From an uncultured Butyricicoccus sp. (lineage in GTDB: Bacteria > Bacillota > Clostridia > Oscillospirales > Butyricicoccaceae), in the NCBI GenBank assembly GCA_934532985.1, contig CAKTAV010000004.1, positions 62,001 to 126,000 on the forward strand: a stretch of 64,000 bases of DNA, written 5' to 3'. This document shows, piece by piece, positions 9,225 to 17,737 of this stretch. Each line of letters begins with the position of its first letter. Within the stretch, counting starts at the first letter, position 1. A program made the translations under genes and the position numbers. The notes under the pieces were generated by a model. The model saw nothing but the letters and a program-made list of their open reading frames with translations. It made no database searches and was not told the DNA's origin.

Positions 9225-10487
9225 ATGGCGATGACAATGACCCAGAAAATTCTGGCGAAGCACGCTGGACTGGACAGCGTATCCGTCGGTCAGCTGATCG
9301 AGGCAAAGCTCGACCTGACGCTGGCAAACGACATCACCGGTCCGGTAGCCATCCGTGAGCTGGAGAAGGCTGGATTTGAGACGGTATTCAACAAGGAAAA
9401 AATCGCACTGGTCATGGACCACTTCACCCCGAACAAGGACATCAAGTCCGCGGAGCAGTGTCTGCAGTGCCGCACCTTTGCGGGCAAGCACGAGATCGTC
9501 AACTTCTTTGACGTCGGCGCAATGGGCATCGAGCATGCCCTGCTGCCGGAAAAGGGTCTGGTTGGCCCGGGCGAGCTGATTATCGGCGCGGACTCCCACA
9601 CCTGTACCTATGGCGCACTGGGTGCGTTCTCCACCGGCGTCGGCTCGACCGATCTGGCGGCAGGCATGGCAACCGGCACCGCATGGTTTAAGGTTCCGTC
9701 TGCGATTCGCTTTAATCTGGTCGGCTCTCTGCCGAAGTATGTCTCCGGCAAGGACGTCATCCTGCACATTATCGGTCTGATCGGCGTAGATGGCGCACTG
9801 TACCGCTCGATGGAATTCACCGGCGAGGGCATCGCTTCCCTGTCGATGGATGACCGCTTCACGATCTGCAACATGGCGATTGAGGCAGGCGCGAAAAACG
9901 GTATTTTCCCGGTTGACGAGACCACGATGAAGTACTTCCGTGAGCGTGCCGACCGCGAGGTCACCGCATATGAGCCAGATCCGGATGCTGTTTACGACGA
10001 AACCTACATGATTGATCTGTCCGCACTGCGTCCGACGGTTGCCTGTCCACATCTGCCGGAAAACACCAAGACCGTAGATGAGCTGGGCAAGATCGAAATC
10101 CAGCAGTCGGTCATCGGCTCCTGCACCAACGGACGTATTCAGGATATGCGCGATGCCGCTGCTATCCTGAAGGGCCGCAAGGTAAAGAGCAACGTTCGCA
10201 CGATTGTCATTCCGGCAACCCAGCAGGTTTACTTACAGTGTATCGAGGAGGGGCTGGCTAAGATCTTCGTCGAAGCCGGAGCAATTGTCTCCACTCCGAC
10301 CTGCGGACCGTGTCTCGGCGGTCATATGGGCATCTTGGCCCACGGCGAGCGCGCCGTTTCCACGACCAACCGCAACTTTGTCGGTCGAATGGGTCATGTT
10401 TCGTCGGAGATTTATCTGACCAACCCGGCGGTTGCCGCCGCTTCCGCTGTCACCGGATACATCACCGACCCGGCAGAGCTTGATTAA
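9225..10487 (+). CDS. leuC: 3-isopropylmalate dehydratase large subunit
   Basis: A 420-residue aconitase-family subunit. It forms the [4Fe-4S] active site with LeuD and isomerises 2- to 3-isopropylmalate. Signatures are GADSHTCTYGALGAFSTGVG, the cluster cysteine in GSCTNGRIQDMRDAA, and the cysteine pair in TPTCGPCLGGHMG. The length fits the short bacterial/archaeal HACN-type large subunit rather than the ~470-residue enterobacterial form. It lies 62 bp after leuA, in the same operon. Confidence 0.96.
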   Translation: MAMTMTQKILAKHAGLDSVSVGQLIEAKLDLTLANDITGPVAIRELEKAGFETVFNKEKIALVMDHFTPNKDIKSAEQCLQCRTFAGKHEIVNFFDVGAMGIEHALLPEKGLVGPGELIIGADSHTCTYGALGAFSTGVGSTDLAAGMATGTAWFKVPSAIRFNLVGSLPKYVSGKDVILHIIGLIGVDGALYRSMEFTGEGIASLSMDDRFTICNMAIEAGAKNGIFPVDETTMKYFRERADREVTAYEPDPDAVYDETYMIDLSALRPTVACPHLPENTKTVDELGKIEIQQSVIGSCTNGRIQDMRDAAAILKGRKVKSNVRTIVIPATQQVYLQCIEEGLAKIFVEAGAIVSTPTCGPCLGGHMGILAHGERAVSTTNRNFVGRMGHVSSEIYLTNPAVAAASAVTGYITDPAELD

Positions 10488-10502
10488 GGAGGATATCAGA
10501 CC

Positions 10503-10997
10503 ATGAAAGCAAAAGGTACTGTTTTTAAGTATGGCGACAACGTCGATACCGACGTTATCATTCCGGCTCGTTATCTGAACATTGCAGATCCGGCAGAACT
10601 TGCCACCCACTGCATGGAGGACATCGACACCGAGTTCGTCAAGAACGTAAAGAAGGGCGACATCATGGTCGCAACTAAGAACTTTGGCTGCGGCTCTTCC
10701 CGTGAGCACGCACCGCAGGTCATCCGTGACAACGGCATCTCCTGTGTTATCGCCTCCTCGTTTGCCCGCATCTTCTACCGCAGCTCCATCAACATCGGTC
10801 TGCCGATTATGGAGAGCGAAGAGGCAGCCAACGCGATTTCCAACGGCGATGAGGTCGAGGTCGATTTTGACACCGGCGTTATCACCGATCTGACCACCGG
10901 CGAGACTTTTCAGGCCGCAGCATTCCCGCCATTCCTCCAGAACATCATTCAGGCAGGCGGCCTGCTCAAGAGCCTGAAAGAAAGAGAGGGCGAGTAA
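10503..10997 (+). CDS. leuD: 3-isopropylmalate dehydratase small subunit
   Basis: A 164-residue swivel-domain partner of LeuC. It has the family's KYGDNVDTDVIIPARYLN start and the NFGCGSSREHAP substrate-binding loop. The Shine-Dalgarno AAGGAGGATAT lies 15 bp downstream of the leuC stop, so the subunits are co-expressed. Normal length for the short LeuD class. Confidence 0.96.
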   Translation: MKAKGTVFKYGDNVDTDVIIPARYLNIADPAELATHCMEDIDTEFVKNVKKGDIMVATKNFGCGSSREHAPQVIRDNGISCVIASSFARIFYRSSINIGLPIMESEEAANAISNGDEVEVDFDTGVITDLTTGETFQAAAFPPFLQNIIQAGGLLKSLKEREGE

Positions 10998-10998
10998 C

Positions 10999-12075
10999 AT
11001 GGATTTTAATATTGCAGTCATCAAGGGCGACGGTATCGGTCCGGAAATCGTCACCGAAGCTATGAAAACGCTGGACGTGCTGGGCGAAAAGTTCGGTCAC
11101 ACCTTCCATTTTACCGAGTGCTACGCAGGCGGCAACGCCATTGACAAGTTTGGCATTCCGCTTCCGCAGGAGACGCTCGACGTCTGCAAGGCGTCGGATT
11201 CCATCCTGCTGGGCGCCGTTGGCGGCCCGAAGTGGGATTCTGTTCCGGCAGAGAAGCGTCCGGAGAAGGCGCTGCTCGGTCTGCGCTCCAATCTGGGTCT
11301 GTTCGTCAACCTGCGTCCGGCGCAGATGCATGCCGCTCTGGCAGATGCCTGCCCGATCAAGCAAGAGATCATCGGCGACGGCTTTGACATCATGGTCTGC
11401 CGCGAGCTGACCGGCGACGTATACTTCGGCACCCATGCCCGCCGTCAGTCCCCCCTCGGCGAAACCGGCTGGGACGATATGAACTACTCGGTCTCTGAGG
11501 TCGAGCGCATCGGCCGCGTCGGCTTCGAGCTGGCGATGAAGCGCAGCAAGAAGGTCACCTCGGTCGACAAGTCCAACGTACTGGAGACCTCCCGCGTTTG
11601 GCGCGAGACCATGCACAAGATCGCCAAGGAGTATCCGGAGGTCTCCTATCAGGATATGTACGTCGATAACTGCGCCATGCAGCTGGTTCGCGATCCGGGT
11701 CAGTTCGACGTCATCATCACCGGCAACCTGTTCGGCGACATCCTGTCCGACGAGGCCAGCATGATTACCGGCTCGATCGGTATGCTGCCGTCCGCTTCCA
11801 TGGGCGAGACCTCGCTGGGTATGTACGAGCCAATTCACGGCTCCGCGCCCGACATCGCCGGTAAGGGCATTGCAAATCCAATTGCAACCATCCTGTCCAC
11901 CGCGATGATGATGCGATACTCCTTCAACCTGCCGGAAGAGGCTGCGGCAATCGAAGCGGCCTGCGAGAAGGCGCTGAACGACGGTCACCGCACTGCCGAC
12001 ATTGCCAAGTCGGGCGAAAAGGTTCTCTCCACCTCGGAGATGGGCGAAATTGTCCGTCAGAACCTGAAGGCATAA
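10999..12075 (+). CDS. leuB: 3-isopropylmalate dehydrogenase
   Basis: A 358-residue NAD-dependent oxidative decarboxylase giving 2-oxoisocaproate, the precursor of leucine. Motifs include KGDGIGPEIV, LLGAVGGPKWD, the substrate-binding RSNLGLFVNLRP, the YVDNCAMQLVRDP metal/substrate segment and GSAPDIAGKGIANP. It begins 1 nt after the leuD stop, implying tight coupling, and closes the leu operon. A terminator follows. Confidence 0.97.
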   Translation: MDFNIAVIKGDGIGPEIVTEAMKTLDVLGEKFGHTFHFTECYAGGNAIDKFGIPLPQETLDVCKASDSILLGAVGGPKWDSVPAEKRPEKALLGLRSNLGLFVNLRPAQMHAALADACPIKQEIIGDGFDIMVCRELTGDVYFGTHARRQSPLGETGWDDMNYSVSEVERIGRVGFELAMKRSKKVTSVDKSNVLETSRVWRETMHKIAKEYPEVSYQDMYVDNCAMQLVRDPGQFDVIITGNLFGDILSDEASMITGSIGMLPSASMGETSLGMYEPIHGSAPDIAGKGIANPIATILSTAMMMRYSFNLPEEAAAIEAACEKALNDGHRTADIAKSGEKVLSTSEMGEIVRQNLKA

Positions 12076-12096
12076 TTTTCCAAACCGAAAGTATTT

Positions 12097-12135
12097 GAGT
12101 CCGTGAGCAGCTTGTCTGCTTGCGGGCTCTTCTTT
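12097..12135 (+). terminator. Terminator of leu operon
   Basis: A 14-bp stem (GAGTCCGTGAGCAG with its partner, three or four G-T pairs) with a TTCTTT tail, 22 bp after leuB. Some read-through to the acetyltransferase gene is possible because the tail is short. Confidence 0.75.
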
Positions 12136-12162
12136 GCAAATTAGTTGACGGAGGAATCCCCT

Positions 12163-12585
12163 ATGACATTCGAAGAACAGGTTTACACCACACTCCCCGA
12201 CGCCTGCCGCCACATTCGTCAGAGCGTGTTTGTGGACGAGCAGCATTTTGAAAACGAATTTGACGAGCTGGACGAAACCGCCGTTCATCTTCTGCTGCTG
12301 TGCGACGGCAAACCCGCCGCCACTGCCCGTCTCCTGCACGGTGACTCGCCGGAGCAGGCCGTGATCGGCCGCGTCGCCGTTCTGCCAGAATACCGCAAGG
12401 CGCATCTCGGCAGCCGCATTATGCAGCTGGCGGAGCGCGAAGCTGCATCCCGCGGTGCAACATCGGTTGCCGTTTCCGCTCAGTTCCGCGTCCAGCCGTT
12501 CTATGAATCCCTCGGCTACACCGCCAGCGGCCCGATCTATTACGACGAATATTGCGAACATATTCATATGGAAAAGCTGCTGTAA
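12163..12585 (+). CDS. GNAT family N-acetyltransferase
   Basis: A 140-residue single-domain acetyltransferase. It has the acetyl-CoA-binding loop RVAVLPEYRKAHLGSRIMQL (motif A, R/QxxGxG/A-like) and the C-terminal FYESLGYTASGP strand. The N-terminal IRQSVFVDEQHFENEFDELD resembles the ElaA/YjcF subgroup. I chose ATG 12163 for its GGAGGA site; a TTG further upstream would place the Shine-Dalgarno inside the gene. The substrate is unknown. Confidence 0.85.
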   Translation: MTFEEQVYTTLPDACRHIRQSVFVDEQHFENEFDELDETAVHLLLLCDGKPAATARLLHGDSPEQAVIGRVAVLPEYRKAHLGSRIMQLAEREAASRGATSVAVSAQFRVQPFYESLGYTASGPIYYDEYCEHIHMEKLL

Positions 12586-12591
12586 TACTCC

Positions 12592-12643
12592 GAAAGAGCA
12601 TATTATACTCCAAGATGGTAATGATACGCTCTTTCTTTTTTCA
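12592..12643 (+). terminator. Terminator after acetyltransferase gene
   Basis: GAAAGAGC and GCTCTTTC arms are followed by a run of T (TTTTTTC), with an interrupted inner helix. Confidence 0.75.
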
Positions 12644-12863
12644 CCATTTTCATTGTTGCTTTCCGGCACATTTATACTCTTTTTCTCGGTTTTCCTCGGA
12701 TTGCAACAAATAATCTGAGGCAAATTAAACATGAGATTGTGCAAATCGGATATCGTCGCGGTTTCTTATAATGGAAAGTAAAGAATCATACCGGATAGAA
12801 GAAACGTGAATGGAATAGGAAAAGCCCCTGTCCGGTAATCTCTGAGGAAAGGAAAAAGCAGTT

Positions 12864-15800
12864 ATGGCAAACAGAACATTTAATAAAATCCTGGTTGCAA
12901 ACCGCGGTGAGATCGCACTGCGTATTTTCCGCGCCTGTTACGATCTCGACATTCGTACTGTTGCGATTTATTCGCAGGAGGACACCTACAGCCTGTATCG
13001 TACCCGTGCAGACGAAGCTTATCTGATCGGTCAGAACAAGAGCCCGCTGGCCGCTTATCTGGACATTCCGTCTATCATCGATCTGGCAAAGCGCCGCGAT
13101 GTAGACGCAATTCATCCGGGCTACGGCTTTCTGTCGGAAAACGCGGAATTTGCGCGCGCCTGTGAGCAGGCCGGCATCACCTTCATTGGCCCGAACTCTA
13201 CCATTTTGGATCAGATGGGCGACAAGCTGACCGCAAAGACGATTGCGAACGCCTGCGGCGTTCCGACCATTCCGGGTTCCCCCCGTCCGATCACCAGCAC
13301 GGAGGATGCACTCCAGCTGGCTGAGGAGTATGGCTATCCGGTTCTGCTGAAGGCAGCCGGCGGCGGCGGCGGACGCGGCATGCGTCGCTGTGACAATCCG
13401 GATGACATCCGTGTCAACTATCCGCTGGTAAAGAGCGAGGCCATCAAGGCATTTGGCAACGACGATATCTTCGTCGAAAAGTTCCTCGTTGAACCGAAGC
13501 ACATCGAAGTACAGGTACTCGGCGACGAGCACGGCAACATTGTCCATCTGTTCGAACGCGACTGCTCCTTGCAGCGCCGTTATCAGAAGGTTGTCGAGTT
13601 TGCTCCGGCATGGACGGTTTCTGAGCCGGTTCGCATGAAGCTGTACAGCGACGCCATCAAGATTGCCCGTCACGTTGGCTATGTTTCCGCCGGTACGGTT
13701 GAGTTCTTGGTTGACCGCGACGAAAACTACTACTTCATCGAAATGAACCCGCGTATTCAGGTTGAGCACACGGTAACCGAAGAGCTGACCGGTATCGACC
13801 TTGTTCGCTCACAGATTCTGATCGCCGAAGGCTACTCTCTCTCGGATCAGGCCATCGGCATCACCAAGCAGTCGGACATCACTGCCCGCGGTTATGCGAT
13901 GCAGTGCCGTGTCACGACGGAGGACCCGAAGAACAACTTCCTTCCGGACACCGGACGCATCACGGCGTATCGCTCCTCCGGCGGCAACGGCGTTCGTCTG
14001 GACGGCAGCAACTGCTACACCGGCGCAATCATCTCTCCTTACTACGATTCGCTGCTGGTTAAGATCACCTGCCACGACTCCACCTTCCGCGGTCTGTGCT
14101 TCAAGGCGCTGCGTGCTCTGAGCGAGGAGCATATCCGCGGTGTAAAGACGAATATCCCGTTTATCAGCAACATCCTGCATCATCCGACGTTCCTCGCCGG
14201 CAAGTGTCACACCAAGTTCATTGACGAGACACCGGAACTGTTCAACTTTGAAGAGAGCCGCGACCGCGCAACCAAGCTACTGCGCTATATTGCGGACATT
14301 CAGGTTGCCAATCCGTCGGCCGAACGCGATCAGTATGATATCCCACGCTTCCCCAAGTTTGAGAACTCTCCCCCGCGCTGCTCGGGTCTGAAGCAGCTGC
14401 TGGACATTCAGGGTCCGGAAGGCGTCAAAAACTACATTCTGGATCAGAAGCGCCTGCTCATCACCGACACTACCATGCGTGATGCACATCAGTCCCTGCT
14501 GTCCACCCGTATGCGTACCCGCGATATGCTTAAGGGCGCTGAGGGCACCGCAGAAATCCTGAACGACTGCTTCTCTCTGGAGTGCTGGGGCGGCGCAACA
14601 TTTGACACCGCCTACCGTTTCCTGTACGAGTCCCCGTGGGAGCGTCTGGAAATGCTGCGTGAGAAGATTCCGAACATTCCGCTTCAGATGCTGCTGCGTG
14701 GCTCCAGCCTGGTTGGCTACGCAAACTATCCGGACAATCTGGTTCGTGCCTTTGTCAAAGAAGCGGCCAATACCGGCATCGACGTATTCCGCGTCTTTGA
14801 CTCGCTGAACTGGCTGCCGGGCATGGAAGTTGCCATGGACGAAGTTCTGAATCAGGGCAAGATCTGTGAAGCAACCATGTGCTACACCGGTGACATTCTC
14901 GATCCGTCGCGTGAAAAGTACAGCTTGGATTACTATGTCCGCATGGCGAAGGAAATTGAGCGCCGCGGCGCACACATCCTGTGTATCAAAGACATGGCTG
15001 GTCTGCTCAAGCCGTATGCGGCAAAGCGCCTGATCAGCGTCCTGAAGCAGGAAGTTGGTCTGCCGATTCACCTGCACACGCATGATACCTCCGGCAACCA
15101 GGTTGCCGCTCTCCTGATGGCAGCTGAAGCTGGCGTTGATATTGTGGATACCGCAATTGACTCCCTGTCCTCCATGACGAGCCAGCCGTCCATGAACGCT
15201 GTCGTCACCGCCCTTCAGGGCTCGGAGCGCGACACCGGTCTGGATCCGGAGCGCCTGAACGAGCTGAGCCAGTACTGGGCAGACGTTCGCCTGCGCTACA
15301 AGTCGTTTGACCGCGGTGTAAAGGCTCCGTCTGCTGAGATCTATCGCTACGAGATGCCTGGCGGTCAGTACACCAACCTCAAGTCGCAGGTTACCGCTGT
15401 TGGTCTGGGCGACCGTTTCGATGCAGTGCGTGAAATGTATGTCACGGTAAACCAGATGCTGGGTGACATCATCAAGGTAACGCCGTCCTCCAAGATGGTT
15501 GGCGATATGGCAATCTTCATGGTACAGAACAACCTGACTCCGGAGAACATTCTGGAAAAGGGCGAAGCACTCACCTTCCCGGATTCCGTTGTCTCCTACT
15601 TCAAGGGTATGATGGGTCAGCCGGAAGGCGGATTCCCGAAGGATCTGCAAAAGCTGGTTCTCAAGGGCGAAGAGCCAATCACCTGCCGTCCTGGCGAGCT
15701 GCTCGAGCCGGTTGACTTCGATGAGGCCCGCAAGGCCATCGAGCCGGTTTACCCGAATCCGGACGACCGCACCGTCATCTCCTGGTGCATGTATCCGAAG

Positions 15801-16292
15801 GTTGTCGAGGACTTCCTGAAGCACCGCAAGGAATATGGCTACATCACCCGTATGGGCAGCCATGTATTCTTCAACGGCATGGCTCTGGGTGAGACCAACC
15901 AGATGAACATCGAAGAAGGCAAGACGCTAGTTGTCAAGTACCTCGGTCTGGGTGACCACAACGAGGACGGCACGCGCAACGTTCTGTTCGAGCTAAACGG
16001 CACCCGTCGTGAGGTTGCCGTCAAAGATAAGACCGCTCCGGTCACCGCCAACTCCGCTCCAATGGCAGACCCGAAGGACAAGGGTCAGGTCGGCGCTCCG
16101 ATGCCGGGCATGGTTTCCCGCGTTCTGGTTAAGGAAGGCGATCGCGTCGAGAAGAATCAGGTCCTGCTGGTTATCGAGGCCATGAAGATGGAAACCTCGG
16201 TTGTCGCTCGTATGTCCGGTCACGTCGAAAAGATGCTAGCTACTGAGCAGGCTATTGTCAAGGCTGGCGAACTGCTGGTTGAAATCAAGTAA
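12864..16292 (+). CDS. pyc: Pyruvate carboxylase
   Basis: A 1142-residue, full-length biotin enzyme: pyruvate, bicarbonate and ATP give oxaloacetate (anaplerosis). Domains in order: biotin carboxylase (about 1-450; KILVANRGEIALRIFRA, the AAGGGGGRGMR ATP loop, EMNPRIQVEHTVTE), carboxyltransferase barrel (about 530-800; TDTTMRDAHQSLLSTRMRT, LHTHDTSGNQ), tetramerisation region, and C-terminal biotin carboxyl carrier with Lys1108 in EAMKMET as biotin site. It stands alone with a GGAAAGGAAAA ribosome site and its own terminator. Confidence 0.98.
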   Translation: MANRTFNKILVANRGEIALRIFRACYDLDIRTVAIYSQEDTYSLYRTRADEAYLIGQNKSPLAAYLDIPSIIDLAKRRDVDAIHPGYGFLSENAEFARACEQAGITFIGPNSTILDQMGDKLTAKTIANACGVPTIPGSPRPITSTEDALQLAEEYGYPVLLKAAGGGGGRGMRRCDNPDDIRVNYPLVKSEAIKAFGNDDIFVEKFLVEPKHIEVQVLGDEHGNIVHLFERDCSLQRRYQKVVEFAPAWTVSEPVRMKLYSDAIKIARHVGYVSAGTVEFLVDRDENYYFIEMNPRIQVEHTVTEELTGIDLVRSQILIAEGYSLSDQAIGITKQSDITARGYAMQCRVTTEDPKNNFLPDTGRITAYRSSGGNGVRLDGSNCYTGAIISPYYDSLLVKITCHDSTFRGLCFKALRALSEEHIRGVKTNIPFISNILHHPTFLAGKCHTKFIDETPELFNFEESRDRATKLLRYIADIQVANPSAERDQYDIPRFPKFENSPPRCSGLKQLLDIQGPEGVKNYILDQKRLLITDTTMRDAHQSLLSTRMRTRDMLKGAEGTAEILNDCFSLECWGGATFDTAYRFLYESPWERLEMLREKIPNIPLQMLLRGSSLVGYANYPDNLVRAFVKEAANTGIDVFRVFDSLNWLPGMEVAMDEVLNQGKICEATMCYTGDILDPSREKYSLDYYVRMAKEIERRGAHILCIKDMAGLLKPYAAKRLISVLKQEVGLPIHLHTHDTSGNQVAALLMAAEAGVDIVDTAIDSLSSMTSQPSMNAVVTALQGSERDTGLDPERLNELSQYWADVRLRYKSFDRGVKAPSAEIYRYEMPGGQYTNLKSQVTAVGLGDRFDAVREMYVTVNQMLGDIIKVTPSSKMVGDMAIFMVQNNLTPENILEKGEALTFPDSVVSYFKGMMGQPEGGFPKDLQKLVLKGEEPITCRPGELLEPVDFDEARKAIEPVYPNPDDRTVISWCMYPKVVEDFLKHRKEYGYITRMGSHVFFNGMALGETNQMNIEEGKTLVVKYLGLGDHNEDGTRNVLFELNGTRREVAVKDKTAPVTANSAPMADPKDKGQVGAPMPGMVSRVLVKEGDRVEKNQVLLVIEAMKMETSVVARMSGHVEKMLATEQAIVKAGELLVEIK

Positions 16293-16329
16293 ATCCCTTT
16301 TTCCGGTATCATTTTTCTATGATATATAG

Positions 16330-16362
16330 CAACGGCTCTCTATCATGGGAGCCGTTGTTTTG
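16330..16362 (+). terminator. Terminator of pyc
   Basis: CAACGGCTC/GAGCCGTTG 9-bp stem followed by TTTTGT, 38 bp past the stop. Confidence 0.85.
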
Positions 16363-16381
16363 TCTATCCGCAAAAATGTTA

Positions 16382-16411
16382 TTTACACATTCGTGTTATA
16401 TTTGATATAAT
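16382..16411 (+). promoter_or_regulatory. Promoter of secreted protein gene
   Basis: TTTACA (16382-16387), 18-bp spacer, TATAAT (16406-16411) with an extended TGA element just before the -10. Confidence 0.75.
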
Positions 16412-16445
16412 CAAAGTATCATAGAAGAAAGGAAGGAAATAATCT

Positions 16446-17651
16446 ATGAAACACCCTCGCAAATCTGCTCTGCTCCTGTCGCTGACTCTCCTGCTTTCCT
16501 CGGTCAGTGGTCTGTCTGCGCTCGCAGCCGAGCAGATTGTCCTCTCCGACGAGCAAATTGCCGTCACCTCCGACGCCGATTATGGCGAGAATCCGATTCT
16601 CTACACCCCCTATTTAGAGGTCACAAAAACCTCCAGCCATTCGGCAGTGCTATATTACTATCGCGAAAACGATGACTCGCAGGGCATCGAAATTGCAATG
16701 GTTTCTGCCGATGGTACGTACACCACGTGCAAAACAATTGCCTATAAGCCGGATGATCCACGCGAAACCGGTGCTACCTGTACGATTAACGGCCTGACGG
16801 ACGGTACGGTTTATCAGTTTGTTCTTCGTTCCTATGCCGTCGATTCGGCCGGCACAACCCATTACAGTGACTACAGCAGCACCTGTAAGGCGGTTACGAA
16901 GCCGGAACCTGCGAAGCTCAAATCTGCAAAGTATGTCTCCACCGGTAAGATGAAGGTCACTTGGGCCAAACAAAGCCGGATCAGCGGTTATCTGCTGCAA
17001 TACAGCACCAGCAGCAAATTTTCCAAGCACGGATATACCAATACCATCCGCATGAGCAAGTCCGCGACCTCCCGCACAATCTCCGGTCTCGCCGGTACGA
17101 AATACTATGTCCGTGTTCTCCCATACAAGACCATGGACGAGACAAGATACTACCGCACCACCGGTCTGTCAACCAAGACGGTCACAATTCGCTCCGGCAT
17201 GACGCTCAAGCAGCGCATCAATGCCATTAAAACCTCGTCCAATCCCGGCAAAAAGGAGATTTACAAGCTGACCAAGAAGGGCGTCAATATCGCAAACTAT
17301 CACACAACCTATGACAAGGTCATGGCGATTTACAAGTGGCACGCCAAGCACGCGCGGAGCTTTGAAGATTGTGTCGACTGCAATGGCAATTTCAACGATT
17401 GTCTGTACGCACTGTTCGGCGAACCGCAGGACCACATCCTCTGGCTTGCCGGCGGCGACTACATCAACAACAGCGGTTCCCGCGTGATGCATAAGTGGTC
17501 TGTTATCTATTTCGCCGGTATTCCCTCGTGGTTTGACCCGCGTATGCAGAACTACGTCGCACGGTACAGCACCAATTACTTCGGCTTCTCGTCCAGCTCC
17601 TCGCTGGCAAAGCAGCACTATGCCTTTGATGAGTGGTACTGGTACTGGTAA
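16446..17651 (+). CDS. Secreted Fn3 / transglutaminase-fold protein
   Basis: A 401-residue exported protein. The signal peptide has KHPRK, a hydrophobic core and an ALAAE cleavage site near residue 28. Two fibronectin-type-III-like beta segments follow (about 50-140 and 150-240). The C-terminal third looks like a transglutaminase-like domain: Cys319 in NDCLYALFG, His349 in MHKWSVIYF and Asp364 in WFDPR have the order and context of a Cys-His-Asp triad. The CxxC-type cysteines (EDCVDCNG) just before Cys319 are unusual. Wall remodelling or peptide processing at the cell surface is an inference. Strong promoter, monocistronic. Confidence 0.75.
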   Translation: MKHPRKSALLLSLTLLLSSVSGLSALAAEQIVLSDEQIAVTSDADYGENPILYTPYLEVTKTSSHSAVLYYYRENDDSQGIEIAMVSADGTYTTCKTIAYKPDDPRETGATCTINGLTDGTVYQFVLRSYAVDSAGTTHYSDYSSTCKAVTKPEPAKLKSAKYVSTGKMKVTWAKQSRISGYLLQYSTSSKFSKHGYTNTIRMSKSATSRTISGLAGTKYYVRVLPYKTMDETRYYRTTGLSTKTVTIRSGMTLKQRINAIKTSSNPGKKEIYKLTKKGVNIANYHTTYDKVMAIYKWHAKHARSFEDCVDCNGNFNDCLYALFGEPQDHILWLAGGDYINNSGSRVMHKWSVIYFAGIPSWFDPRMQNYVARYSTNYFGFSSSSSLAKQHYAFDEWYWYW

Positions 17652-17681
17652 TACATCGTATATTCAGAATCCATTTCATAG

Positions 17682-17718
17682 AAAAAGGGGGGTATGTCCA
17701 GCGGACATACCCCTTTTT
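17682..17718. terminator. Bidirectional terminator between secreted protein gene and carB
   Basis: GGGGTATGTCC/GGACATACCCC stem with a 3-nt loop, flanked by AAAAA on one side and TTTTT on the other. It serves both convergent genes. Confidence 0.9.
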
Positions 17719-17737
17719 GTTTTGCCGATTGGCTTAC

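Noticed and set aside
12735..12772. TTGTGC...TATAAT as the pyc promoter
   Set aside because: The spacing is 23 bp, too long for a sigma-A promoter; the -10 may be real but I could not support a -35.
14277..15863. A 528-codon open frame on the minus strand inside pyruvate carboxylase
   Set aside because: Antisense of a highly expressed, codon-biased gene; composition and lack of motifs mark it as spurious.
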